Shown here: in pieces, positions 1 through 7,613 of the stretch
Position numbering within the stretch: position 1 is the stretch's first letter
Layout: each line of letters starts with the position of its first letter
NCBI RefSeq assembly: GCF_000009625.1
Contig: NC_002678.2
Span: 4,186,001 to 4,250,000, forward strand
Source of the DNA: Mesorhizobium japonicum MAFF 303099
GTDB taxonomy: Bacteria > Pseudomonadota > Alphaproteobacteria > Rhizobiales > Rhizobiaceae
Length of the DNA stretch: 64,000 nucleotides
Direction of reading: 5' to 3'
Made by a program: the position numbers and the translations under genes
Notes under the pieces: generated by a model
Databases searched by the model: none
The model's input: only the letters and a program-made list of their open reading frames with translations
Told to the model about the DNA's origin: nothing

Positions 1-33
1 CAGCGACAGGCGAAGGATCGAGGATTTCGACAT
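1..33 (-). CDS. 5' end of an unidentified gene in the lasso operon, cut by the window edge
   Basis: An ATG at 33 opens a frame reading MSKSSILRLSL that is still open at the window edge. It lies 8 bp downstream of the stop of the HPr-kinase-like gene on the same strand, with a GGTGAG stretch about 7 bases upstream of the ATG. Spacing and strand make it the next gene of the lasso operon. In clusters of this type the missing member is usually the ABC exporter (D protein), so that is my inference; eleven codons cannot show the family. Confidence 0.4.
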   Translation of the reverse strand, partial: MSKSSILRLSL

Positions 34-41
34 GATTGCGC

Positions 42-1043
42 TCACCGCCGCCGACGGCCGGCCGCAAGATCCCCGGCCGCCAGGTCGCTTTCGACCAGCG
101 CCACGGCCTCGCCAATCCTGTCGAGGCCGGTCGGAACTTCCAGCCGGAACACGCCGACATGGTTAGCGATTGCTGAACATTGGCGAAGATGCAGCGCCGC
201 GAAATCGCCGGAGAGCGCCGCGCGGCCGAACCGCGTCACATAGGAGAATTTGATGATCGCCGGCAGAGCAGCGATGCCGGGCAAGGCCGTGATCGCGGCC
301 TTCGCGCCGCGCTCGAGGACATAGATCCTGGTCGCCGGCACCATGCCGCCGGAGAAGGCGCCATGCAAGCGATGCTGCATCTTCTCGATCGCCGGATGCA
401 CTTGCGGCCGCACCTCCGCCCGGCCGAGCGAGATCGCGGCCGCGGCGTCGGCGGCAAGCTTGATCTGGGGAAACCCCGCAACGATCATCGGCGCGTCCGG
501 TCTGGCGAGATCGAGCGCCACGACATCGTCGGTAAGCAATTCATGACCGGCCCGGATCAGCGCGCTTGCCGTCGTCGACTTGCCAGCGCCCTTGTCGCCC
601 ATGAAGATGGCGCCTTTGCCGGCCGCCGCGATGGCGCTGGCATGCAGCACGAGCAGGCCGCGCTGGTGCAGCAACAACGCCATCACCGGCCCAAGCAGCG
701 GGAAGGCAAGCAGCGCGTCATCGACGCCGGGCGCCGGCTCGATGTCGATACGGTCGGCATCGCTGATCAGGAAGGCGCCGACGGCATGCCACGCCAGATA
801 TTGCCGGTCAGGCTCGAAGCGGAAGATCGTCGCGGCCTCGGACGAAGGCTTCGGCATGTCGATCGTGCCGATGGCGATCAGGATATCCGCCGCCGCCGGC
901 TCCGTCGGCTCCAGCTCGGGCAATGCCACGTCGGACGCGACGGTCAGGCCATAGGCCCGGTAGTAACGTCGCTCCCTCATCATCCCGCCATGGGAAGGGG
1001 CATCGTCAAGGTATGTGGCGAGCGGCTGGTTAGGCGGCATCAT
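42..1043 (-). CDS. HPr-kinase-like serine kinase of a lasso peptide cluster
   Basis: A 333-residue protein with an HPr kinase C-terminal-type domain. The P-loop GDKGAGKST lies near residues 149-157, preceded by the VLHASA strand (about 132-137) and followed by the TDD motif (171-173) typical of the HprK nucleotide and acceptor region. About 130 residues of less conserved sequence precede the P-loop. Its ATGATG start overlaps the stop of the upstream cyclase gene by 4 bp, so translation is probably coupled. Relatives in paeninodin-type clusters phosphorylate the hydroxyl of the C-terminal Ser of the lasso precursor. The precursor here ends in Ser, which fits that role. No ptsH-type HPr gene is adjacent, so housekeeping HPr phosphorylation is less likely. 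The second Met or Met21 could also be the start. Confidence 0.88.
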   Translation of the reverse strand: MMPPNQPLATYLDDAPSHGGMMRERRYYRAYGLTVASDVALPELEPTEPAAADILIAIGTIDMPKPSSEAATIFRFEPDRQYLAWHAVGAFLISDADRIDIEPAPGVDDALLAFPLLGPVMALLLHQRGLLVLHASAIAAAGKGAIFMGDKGAGKSTTASALIRAGHELLTDDVVALDLARPDAPMIVAGFPQIKLAADAAAAISLGRAEVRPQVHPAIEKMQHRLHGAFSGGMVPATRIYVLERGAKAAITALPGIAALPAIIKFSYVTRFGRAALSGDFAALHLRQCSAIANHVGVFRLEVPTGLDRIGEAVALVESDLAAGDLAAGRRRR

Positions 1044-2959
1044 GCGGGGCTCCCGCCGTGCTGGACCTGCCGCAGCCAGAGTGACAGCGAGGCCGAACGC
1101 CAGACATACTGGACATCCAGCGATGCCACCTGATCGGGTTGGCTGAGCAGCCGGGCATAGGCGGCGCTCACCTGCGGCAGGTTGACATAGGGCGCGATAC
1201 GGCCGGCATCCGAAACCAGCAGCTGTTCCAGGAGGTCGCGGTGGTTGCGCACCATGCCGTTGACGAGATTGGCGGTGAAATCGATCTTGTCGCGCCGCCA
1301 CTGCACCGCCGCCGGCAGGATGCCCTCCATGGCCCGGCGCAACACATAGCGGCCAAAGCCGTGGCTGAGTTTTTCCTCGCCCGGCAGCGCCAGGCAGAAT
1401 TCGACCAGCGGCTTGTCCCAGAAGGGATAGCGCGGCTCGACGCCGAAATTGGCCGCCGCCTTGTCGAGGACCTCGAAAGAGTGCGGCACATAGCCGTTGG
1501 ACAGGATCCAGCGATGGCTCAGCGCGTCGCTGGCCTGGACGCCGGGCGGCATGTAGCCGGCCCGATGGAAGCGGTCGATAAGTTCGGTGCGCCTGGCCAG
1601 GTCGGGATTGATCAGGTCGCGCCAGCTGCGGCCGCGCTGCATTTGCGTGGGCTTGCGTATCCTGTTCAGGGCACGGTTCGCCAGCTGTCTCGCCTTGGCG
1701 ATGCGCCAGGCCGGTCCATAAAGGGTCAGGAACTGGAAATAGAGGCCGAGCGTGCTGTCGCCATAGGTGTTGGAGGCGCTGCGGACCTCGCGCCAAAGGT
1801 CCAGCCACCTTCCGCCATTGGCAAGCTCGTGCAGATGGCCATGTCCCTGTGAGACGACCTCGTCGCCGCCATGGCCGTCGAGCAGCACCTTGATGCCTTT
1901 TGCGCCCGCCGTGCGGTAGATGCCGCGGGTCAGCGTCAGGCCCGGCGCCAGGAAGGTGCCCTCCTGTTCCTCCAGCACCCGTTCGAACTCGGCGAAAGGT
2001 GCATAATTGCCGACAGGGATCAGCGTCGGGTCGGTCTTGTGCTGGTCCAGCACGGCATCGATGAAGGCCCGTTCGTCCATCGACGAGCCCTTCTCGAAAA
2101 CCAGCGAAAAGGTCGGCAGCTTGGGTTTCCGCTCGGCGGCGTTCTGCAGGCCGGCGACACAGGCGATCGACGAGGAATCGAGGCCGCCGCTCAGCATCGC
2201 GCCGACCGACCGGCTTCCGCGCATGCGGTTGCGCACAGATTGCGAAAACAGATGCGCGAATTCCTCCGCCGCATCCGACCGCGCCGGTCGCACCGACGGT
2301 TCGATCTGCCAGTATCGGCGCAGCACCACCTGTTGTGCGGTGACAGTCAAGCTGTGGCGCGCCGGCAGGGTGAAGATATCGCTGTAGGGGGTGGATTGCG
2401 GGTCGTCGGGAAGCCCGGCCAGGAATCCCGAAATGCGGTGCTCGCTGATGCGCGCGCCGACCCCATCAAGCCCAAGCATAGGCCCGATCTCGGAGGCAAA
2501 GGCAAAGCGCCGGTCCGCGGCGTGGTAGTAGAATGGCTTGACCCCGAAATGGTCGCGCGCGCAAAACAACAGCTGCCGCTCGGCATCCCAGATGGCAAAG
2601 GCGAAATCGCCTTGCAGGTGCACGGGGCAGGATTCGCCCCAGCGCAGATAGGCCCGCATCAGCAAGACGGCGTCCGCAACCGACCTGTCGCGTATGCCAA
2701 GCCTCGCCATCAGCTCGTCGCGATTGTCCAGCCGGCAATCGGCGGTGATGGCGAGCTTGCCGCCGGCCATGGTCAGCGGGCCGGGGCCGGCTTCATCCGT
2801 GGTGTTGAGCCAGGCGTGGCCAAGGGCGATACCGCTGTCCAGCCACCACGAATTTCCGTCGGGACCGCGATGGCGCATGCGGGCCAGCATCCGCTGGATG
2901 TCGGTCGCCGCGTCGGCCGGCGCTTCTTGTCGCAGCAGGATTCCGGCGACGCCGCTCAT
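1040..2959 (-). CDS. lasso cyclase (C protein), asparagine-synthetase-like
   Basis: A 639-residue homologue of class II asparagine synthetase. The N-terminal part is a glutaminase-like domain (about 1-210). The C-terminal part is the synthetase domain with the pyrophosphate loop SGGLDSSS at 257-264. In lasso clusters this protein adenylates the Asp or Glu side chain of the core and lets the alpha-amine of residue 1 attack it, closing the macrolactam. The sequence begins MSGVAGIL: the Cys that follows the initiator Met in true glutamine-dependent asparagine synthetases is Ser here. Glutamine hydrolysis is therefore not expected, consistent with a cyclase that needs no ammonia. The start overlaps the B2 stop by ATGA, and the stop overlaps the kinase start, so B2, C and the kinase form one coupled unit. 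Confidence 0.92.
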   Translation of the reverse strand: MSGVAGILLRQEAPADAATDIQRMLARMRHRGPDGNSWWLDSGIALGHAWLNTTDEAGPGPLTMAGGKLAITADCRLDNRDELMARLGIRDRSVADAVLLMRAYLRWGESCPVHLQGDFAFAIWDAERQLLFCARDHFGVKPFYYHAADRRFAFASEIGPMLGLDGVGARISEHRISGFLAGLPDDPQSTPYSDIFTLPARHSLTVTAQQVVLRRYWQIEPSVRPARSDAAEEFAHLFSQSVRNRMRGSRSVGAMLSGGLDSSSIACVAGLQNAAERKPKLPTFSLVFEKGSSMDERAFIDAVLDQHKTDPTLIPVGNYAPFAEFERVLEEQEGTFLAPGLTLTRGIYRTAGAKGIKVLLDGHGGDEVVSQGHGHLHELANGGRWLDLWREVRSASNTYGDSTLGLYFQFLTLYGPAWRIAKARQLANRALNRIRKPTQMQRGRSWRDLINPDLARRTELIDRFHRAGYMPPGVQASDALSHRWILSNGYVPHSFEVLDKAAANFGVEPRYPFWDKPLVEFCLALPGEEKLSHGFGRYVLRRAMEGILPAAVQWRRDKIDFTANLVNGMVRNHRDLLEQLLVSDAGRIAPYVNLPQVSAAYARLLSQPDQVASLDVQYVWRSASLSLWLRQVQHGGSPA

Positions 2960-3471
2960 CGGCTGCCGTGGTCGACCAGATGCGCGAACCCATCGACGGA
3001 GCCGCCAAGCACGACATGGTTGTCGCTGACCAGCCAGGCATGCGCCTTCAACTGCTCGCCCGTGCCGCGTTCGACGCCGATGCGGATGTTGGAGGCGTTG
3101 CCCTGGCGCGCGAGAATGTATTGGCCCGAAAGAGCCTGGGTCAGGCAAGAGGCGCGCGGCACGAACCGTGCAGCCGCGGCAACTCCCCAGGCGACGAGCC
3201 GCAACTCGCCCATGCTGGCGCACTGGCGCGCGTTGAGCCGGGTCACCATGGCGCGAACACGGTTGTAGGAGAACAAGGTCAGCCCCAGCCGGACGGTCGC
3301 GACCACCAGCAGGCAGTGGCAGAGGAAAAGGGCTTCCGAGCCGCTCAGGGACAGGACCCTGGCCAAGCTCCAGCTGGGCCGGCGTTTCGCTGGCCTCGAT
3401 CTCTGGTCCGTCGCAGGTCTTTGCCGCGAAATCATGGCCTTTTGCGGAACCTGCCTAGACAAGTGCCTCAT
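2956..3471 (-). CDS. lasso leader peptidase (B2), transglutaminase-like cysteine protease
   Basis: A protein of about 171 residues matching the lasso peptide biosynthesis B2 family. After a basic N-terminus comes a hydrophobic helix containing ALFLCHCLLVVATVRLGL, then the catalytic triad positions: Cys in ASCLTQAL, His in KAHAWL, and Asp in VSDN. The family cleaves the leader after the residue following the conserved Thr at -2. I chose the ATG at 3471 because GAGG sits 7 bases upstream; this overlaps the B1 gene by 17 bp. An ATG at 3435, beyond the B1 stop, is the alternative and would give 159 residues. The stop overlaps the cyclase ATG. Confidence 0.9.
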   Translation of the reverse strand: MRHLSRQVPQKAMISRQRPATDQRSRPAKRRPSWSLARVLSLSGSEALFLCHCLLVVATVRLGLTLFSYNRVRAMVTRLNARQCASMGELRLVAWGVAAAARFVPRASCLTQALSGQYILARQGNASNIRIGVERGTGEQLKAHAWLVSDNHVVLGGSVDGFAHLVDHGSR

Positions 3472-3754
3472 TGTGCAGCCTCGCAAGTCCGTTTTCGGCC
3501 AGGCCTTTCAGCAAGGCGTCGACGTCGGCCTTGCAGCGCTCGGCGTCGACATTGTAGCGCTCAAGCACGGCGCCGCGGATATCGGCGATCGACTTCGGCT
3601 GCTGGATCTGCTCCCAGATGAACGCGCCGACGGCGTTGAGGCTGTAGTAAATATTGGATTTCAGGTTGAGAAGCGCGAGGCCACCGCCGAATTCGCAAGC
3701 CACGGCGTCCCCGGTGGCACTTACGCAATCGTGCTCGGATGGGTTCCAGTTCAT
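3455..3754 (-). CDS. lasso leader-binding protein (B1), PqqD-like RRE domain
   Basis: A 99-residue PqqD-family protein, the stand-alone RiPP recognition element of split-B lasso systems. It carries the family hallmarks: a beta-rich first half (VACEFGGGLALLNLKSNIYY), then SLNAVGAFIWEQI and a helical second half with the regularly spaced hydrophobics of IADIRGAVLERY. It should bind the YxxP part of the precursor leader and present it to the B2 peptidase and the cyclase. A strong ribosome binding site AAGGAGG lies 7 bases before the ATG. It is the first gene after the precursor, separated by a hairpin, and overlaps or abuts B2. Confidence 0.92.
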   Translation of the reverse strand: MNWNPSEHDCVSATGDAVACEFGGGLALLNLKSNIYYSLNAVGAFIWEQIQQPKSIADIRGAVLERYNVDAERCKADVDALLKGLAENGLARLHNEALV

Positions 3755-3811
3755 GCCAAAACCTCCTTAGCAACACACGGCCTACGCGTCGTCAGTTCGA
3801 AAGCGGAAAGT

Positions 3812-3829
3812 CGGGGATTTTCATCCCCG
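3812..3829 (-). terminator. hairpin between precursor and processing genes (attenuator-like)
   Basis: CGGGGAT, loop TTTC, ATCCCCG: a perfect 7-bp stem between the precursor stop (3892) and the B1 start (3754). There is no clear U-run on the minus strand. In many lasso clusters a leaky hairpin at this position lets the precursor transcript outnumber the enzyme transcript; that role here is inference. Confidence 0.5.
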
Positions 3830-3891
3830 GCTCCATTTACGGTCTTCAATCCTGGAGGCCCAACGTCACTCCTCCAAAACCAAGCTAGTTC

Positions 3892-4044
3892 TCAGGAGAA
3901 CGTCAGATCGCCAATCGGGGTGTGCGCCGGAAACGACGCGTCGATTGCCGTGCTGCCGCCACCGCCCTGGGTGATGGTTTCAATCGAACCATGTACCGTG
4001 AGGCTTGGCGTTTCGTACTCGTGCTTTTCAACATTCTGTTCCAT
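3892..4044 (-). CDS. lasso peptide precursor (A)
   Basis: A 50-codon frame immediately upstream of B1. GGAG sits about 6-7 bases before the ATG. The leader, residues 1-26, reads Y10-x-x-P13-x-L15-x3-G19-x5-T25-x-G27, the complete consensus of proteobacterial lasso leaders, with Thr at -2 of the cut. The core has 24 residues. Residues 27-35 are GGGGSTAID, giving a 9-residue Gly1-Asp9 macrolactam ring. Residues 36-50 are ASFPAHTPIGDLTFS, the loop and tail. Phe12 or His15 could act as steric plugs, but this cannot be decided from sequence. The core ends in Ser, the expected substrate of the adjacent kinase. A CTTGACT sequence, possibly a -35 element, lies about 90 bp upstream on the same strand. 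I do not recall this core from any named lasso peptide. Confidence 0.93.
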   Translation of the reverse strand: MEQNVEKHEYETPSLTVHGSIETITQGGGGSTAIDASFPAHTPIGDLTFS

Positions 4045-4551
4045 TTTACTCTCCAATGAGGACTGGAAACGGCCTGTCGAGTGCCGTCAGCACTTTCATG
4101 CTGCGATGCAATAGCTGCATAGCAACATTTATGAGTCAAGTCTGATTTACCTCCGGTTAATCAATTACGGGTTGCGGGCGTCACCATGTGTGTTCAAATG
4201 CTCAAGATTCCGCCTTACTTGAGCCGAAGCTCGATGCAGTCTGCCTTCGGCGCGGGCGATTCTTTAAGAGATTGAATTTACTTGCATAAAAAGTCCATAG
4301 CGCTGGCGCTTTTTTAGGCATGGCTAAAAAGATGAATTCTTGTTAGCCGGCCGGGTTCGAGGATCGGCTAAAGCGCCTCGATTGGGTCGGAATTTCGGCC
4401 CTATGCTGCGCCGCTTCGGGGAAGCTCGGCAAACGCTCTGGTTGCAAAATCTCGCACTGCGAAAGGAAAGACTTTACGGCGTCGAGGTTTTTGAGGATGC
4501 TTTGTTTCGCACTTGCAGCATAAACGTCGTGCAAACCGCATTTTGGAGACT
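4045..4551. other. divergent intergenic region between lasso precursor and nucleotidyltransferase
   Basis: This 507-bp region has visibly lower GC than its surroundings and no convincing gene. It holds a perfect 7-bp inverted repeat GCTCAAG-N11-CTTGAGC (4200-4224), an operator candidate. It also holds AGCG-CTGG-CGCT followed by six T (4299-4315), which resembles a small plus-strand terminator although no transcript is known to arrive there. Promoters for both divergent units must lie here. Confidence 0.5.
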
Positions 4552-5685
4552 ATGCACTCAATGGCCTTGCCGGAAAGTTCCTATGAACGACTGCGCGCCG
4601 CCGACTGTGCCGACGAGATTGCCTATGTGCGGGCCTGCCTGCGGTTGTATTTCTCGGGCGCGGCTGCTGCTGCCGGCGATGTGTCGATGCCGAACCTTTC
4701 CGCAGCCGCCGTCGCCGATATTGCCAGGCTGAACAAGGTCGCCACCTTCGTCCTGAAGGTGCTGTCGCGCGCCCCGGTGGGCGAAAGGCCCGCCGAGCTT
4801 TTCCAATGGCTCGACACCTATCGCCGGCGGACGGTTTCGATGAACGCCGCCTGTCTCATGGATTCGATGGTGATCCATCAGGCGCTGCGCGACAGGCAGA
4901 TCGATTTCGTCTTTCTCAAAGGTCCCTTCCAGCAGCATCTGCTCTATGACGACCATTTCATGAAGCCTTCGGGCGATGTCGACATCCTGGTTTCCCCGGC
5001 CGGATTCTCGAGAGCGCGCGATGCGCTGCGCTCGATCGGCTATGAGGTCTCGGGCAAGTCACGCTCCGTCTGGTGGGTCCGCTTCCTCGGCGAACAGCAC
5101 ATGATCCGTGGCAACGGGCCGTCCACGGTCGACCTCCACTATCGCCTCCAGCAGCCGGGCTCACCCAGTCCGCGCGATGCCGACGGCTTCCTGCGGCGCA
5201 AGCGGCTGGTCGAGATCACCGGCACCGAAGTGCCGTTCACCTCGGCAGCCGACACGTTGATGCTGTCCTGCATCAGCGTCGCCAAGGCCCTGTTCAACCA
5301 CGAACCTTGCGCCGGCTATGTCTGCGACATCAGGGCCAGCGCCAACCGTCTCGGCGAGGCCGATCAGCAACGTGTGCTGGATGCCGCGGTGAGCCAGGGG
5401 CTGGACGACACGCTGCTGCTCGGCCTGCGCGCCGCCGATGTGCTGCTGGGCGCCACCGGCACGCTTCTGTCGGAGCGGGCCAAGCCGATCCTGTCGCGCA
5501 TCGGCAATGAGGACCTGCTCAACATGGTCATCGCGCCATGGCTGTCATCCTTGCGGTGGCCGCAGCGGCGAACGGTGCTATGGGAATTGTGCGGCAGGGC
5601 TCCCGTCCGCTATCTGGCCGAGGCCGCCTGGGCAGCGTCGGCGGACATCAGCCGCCGCATCTTCGAACGGCCGGCCAGCCCGTGA
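4552..5685 (+). CDS. nucleotidyltransferase-family protein of the lasso cluster
   Basis: A protein of about 377 residues resembling the uncharacterised NTP_transf_5 family. Near residues 119-124 is FVFLKG, followed by the nucleotidyltransferase signature with GDVDILV at 141-147, where the two Asp would bind metal. Divergently transcribed from the precursor across 507 bp. Nucleotidyltransferase genes recur in lasso clusters that also carry an HprK-like kinase, so joint tailoring of the peptide is a reasonable inference, but the substrate is unknown. Start choice: the ATG at 4552 is only 3 bases after GGAG, the ATG at 4561 is 12 bases after it, and a TTG extends the frame to 4513. Confidence 0.8.
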   Translation: MHSMALPESSYERLRAADCADEIAYVRACLRLYFSGAAAAAGDVSMPNLSAAAVADIARLNKVATFVLKVLSRAPVGERPAELFQWLDTYRRRTVSMNAACLMDSMVIHQALRDRQIDFVFLKGPFQQHLLYDDHFMKPSGDVDILVSPAGFSRARDALRSIGYEVSGKSRSVWWVRFLGEQHMIRGNGPSTVDLHYRLQQPGSPSPRDADGFLRRKRLVEITGTEVPFTSAADTLMLSCISVAKALFNHEPCAGYVCDIRASANRLGEADQQRVLDAAVSQGLDDTLLLGLRAADVLLGATGTLLSERAKPILSRIGNEDLLNMVIAPWLSSLRWPQRRTVLWELCGRAPVRYLAEAAWAASADISRRIFERPASP

Positions 5686-5749
5686 TGGCGGTGGCGTTGC
5701 AATACGTACAGGGCGAGGGCAAATCGGAACCTGTGCAAGAGGCTAACCC

Positions 5750-6772
5750 ATGTCGATGACGAAATCAGAGGTCTGCGTGATCATCGCGGCCAAAAATGCG
5801 GCACGCACGATCGCGGTCGCCATCGCGTCCGCGTTGCGCGAACCCGAGGCGGCGGAGGTCGTCGTCGTCGACGACGGCTCCACCGACAATACGGCCGAGG
5901 TCGCCCGCTCTGCCGACGACGGCAGCGGCCGGCTCAAGGTCATGCGCCTCGACGTCAATCGTGGCCCCTCCTTCGCGCGCAATGCCGCGATCGCCGGCTC
6001 AAAAGCGCCGTTCATAAGCATTCTGGATGCCGACGACTTCTTCCTCGAGGGCCGGTTCCGCAACCTGTTTGCCGCCGCTGACTGGGATTTCGCGGCCGAC
6101 AACATCATGCTCATCAGGGATGATGCGACGAACGACGCGACCAAGATCGTCGCCCCGGATTTTGCCGCCGATCCGGAATTCCTCGACTTCGAGCGCTTCG
6201 TCGAGGGCAACATCTCCAGGCGCCGCGTGCAAAGAGGCGAGCTTGGCTTCTTGAAGCCGGTGATCAGCCGCGCCTTCCTCGACCGGCACCGATTGCGCTA
6301 CGACGAAAGCCTGCGGCTGGGCGAGGATTATGAGCTCTATGCCCGCGCGGTCGCCCACGGCGCGCGCTTCAAGGTCATCCGTTCCTGCGGCTACGGCGCC
6401 ATCGTTCGCGCTGATTCGCTGAGCGGCCGCCACAAGACGCAGGACCTGAAGCGGCTGGCCGACGCCGATCTGGCGCTGTTGGCGATAGACAGCCTGCCGG
6501 AAGGCTCCAAGGCGGTGCTGCGGCGGCACGAGCGGCATGTGCGCGACAAATACCGCCTGCGCAACTTTCTCGACGTGAAGGCCGAGCGCGGACTGGCTTC
6601 GGCCGCGGCCTACGCCTTTGCAAGTCAATCCAACCTGGTCCCCATCGTCCAGGGCGTGGCCTCCGACAAGCTGGAGGCGCTGTTTCGGCGCGTTGGCCTT
6701 GTGTCCAGGCAAAAGCGCGTGCCGCCGCTGCGTTTCCTGATGGCCGGGACCAGTGCGGGCAAGGAGCGGTAA
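5750..6772 (+). CDS. family 2 glycosyltransferase, ExoO/ExoW/ExoU-like
   Basis: A 340-residue GT-A glycosyltransferase. It begins with the nucleotide-binding strand EVCVIIAAKNAARTI, then VVVVDDGSTDNT (about 37-48) and the metal-binding DADD (about 94-97). The acceptor-side block RLRYDESLRLGEDYELYARA has ED as probable catalytic base. The protein is clearly paralogous to the ExoO-like gene at 18894: the RLRYDE-L-x-GEDY block and the pattern after it match. It should add a sugar, probably glucose, to a lipid-linked oligosaccharide at the inner membrane. AGAGG sits 7 bases before the ATG. It lies 64 bp after the lasso nucleotidyltransferase and opens the exopolysaccharide region. Confidence 0.85.
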   Translation: MSMTKSEVCVIIAAKNAARTIAVAIASALREPEAAEVVVVDDGSTDNTAEVARSADDGSGRLKVMRLDVNRGPSFARNAAIAGSKAPFISILDADDFFLEGRFRNLFAAADWDFAADNIMLIRDDATNDATKIVAPDFAADPEFLDFERFVEGNISRRRVQRGELGFLKPVISRAFLDRHRLRYDESLRLGEDYELYARAVAHGARFKVIRSCGYGAIVRADSLSGRHKTQDLKRLADADLALLAIDSLPEGSKAVLRRHERHVRDKYRLRNFLDVKAERGLASAAAYAFASQSNLVPIVQGVASDKLEALFRRVGLVSRQKRVPPLRFLMAGTSAGKER

Positions 6773-6976
6773 GGGGCAGGAATGCCCGCATCACCGTCAA
6801 AAAGTACCCGCACTGTGCAAACCATTTCCACTGGATTTAAGAGTTTACGAATTGGGTGGTTGCCTCACGGCTCCGACGATGGCAGTCTATGTTGCGGTGC
6901 AGCAAATTGAACGACCAGCCGAACTGGCCCCCGATCGGACTGGTCCGACGTCTCTCCCGTCAAAAGGAGCTGGACA

Positions 6977-7042
6977 ATGCGGTACGAGCTTTTCAGCCCC
7001 GTTTGCGGGGATGGCCAGTGGTCGGCAGTAAGCCGGCGATGA
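6977..7042 (+). CDS. possible 21-residue small ORF
   Basis: AAGGAG followed at 7 bases by ATG opens MRYELFSPVCGDGQWSAVSRR, ending at a TGA 15 bp before the next gene. A CCCCG-TTTG-CGGGG hairpin (6997-7010) lies inside it. The ribosome binding site is better than that of many genes nearby. It could be a leader peptide or small protein, or chance. Nothing in the sequence identifies a function. Confidence 0.3.
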   Translation: MRYELFSPVCGDGQWSAVSRR

Positions 7043-7057
7043 CAGGAATTTAAGCCC

Positions 7058-7459
7058 ATGGCCTCGATATTTGGCTTCAGATCAAGGGATCCTGCCCGCG
7101 ACCGGCAGGCCGACATAGCGCGCCTCGACCGGCTGGCGAAACTGTTCGAGCAGATCGCCGCCGAGATCAAGGCAGAGAAAACCGGCCTGGAGAGCCGCTA
7201 CCGCAAGACGGCGACCAATGCGGCCTTTCTCGTCGAAGCCATGGAAAACGGCTCCGCCTCTGAGAGGCGCGCATCCGAAGTCAGCGCGCTGACGCAATCG
7301 ATCCTGAATTGCGAACGCCGCATCGCGGCATTGTCGCGCCAGGACGGCCTGATGAAGGAACTGCGTCATTCGCTGGATATGGTCTTCGACGAGGGTGGGG
7401 CGTCCGATTCGGCCGCAGCGGCCGATTTCGCCAGGCCTGCGGGCGCCGGCCGGGCGTGA
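7058..7459 (+). CDS. small conserved-type helical protein, function unknown
   Basis: A 133-residue, mostly helical, soluble protein. After a short MASIFGFRSRD start it shows heptad-like patterns through residues 18-110 (ARLDRLAKLFEQIAAEI, then SALTQSILNCERRIAAL), suggesting a coiled coil. It has no signal peptide or membrane segment and I do not recognise a family. It sits between a glycosyltransferase and the ExoK-like glycanase on the same strand, so it may be part of the exopolysaccharide region. Confidence 0.6.
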   Translation: MASIFGFRSRDPARDRQADIARLDRLAKLFEQIAAEIKAEKTGLESRYRKTATNAAFLVEAMENGSASERRASEVSALTQSILNCERRIAALSRQDGLMKELRHSLDMVFDEGGASDSAAAADFARPAGAGRA

Positions 7460-7464
7460 GACTA

Positions 7465-7502
7465 CTTCAAAGGCATGATGCAAGCTTCAAAAGCATGATG
7501 CA
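7465..7502. repeat. 18-bp tandem direct repeat
   Basis: CTTCAAAGGCATGATGCA is repeated after 2 bp with one G to A change, between the hypothetical gene and exoK. Each copy contains the self-complementary core GCATGATGC. It could be a regulator site upstream of exoK or a chance duplication. Confidence 0.5.
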
Positions 7503-7613
7503 GACAGGAGAGGGAATCGGGAGGGTCGAAGAGGAGGCCAAGGTCGGCCCGTTTGGAAGCGGTTCAAACGTCGACTTTGGGTTGGGGACGCACAGCACAA
7601 AGGTGAGTTTGGT

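Noticed and set aside
3903..4139. A 78-codon minus-strand frame overlapping the lasso precursor
   Set aside because: It is in another reading frame, lacks a ribosome binding site and has no lasso-like pattern, while the precursor frame has the complete leader consensus.
4299..4315. Terminator-like hairpin AGCG-CTGG-CGCT with a T-run
   Set aside because: It lies between two divergent genes with no known plus-strand transcript entering it and has only a 4-bp stem. Kept only as a note in the intergenic entry.
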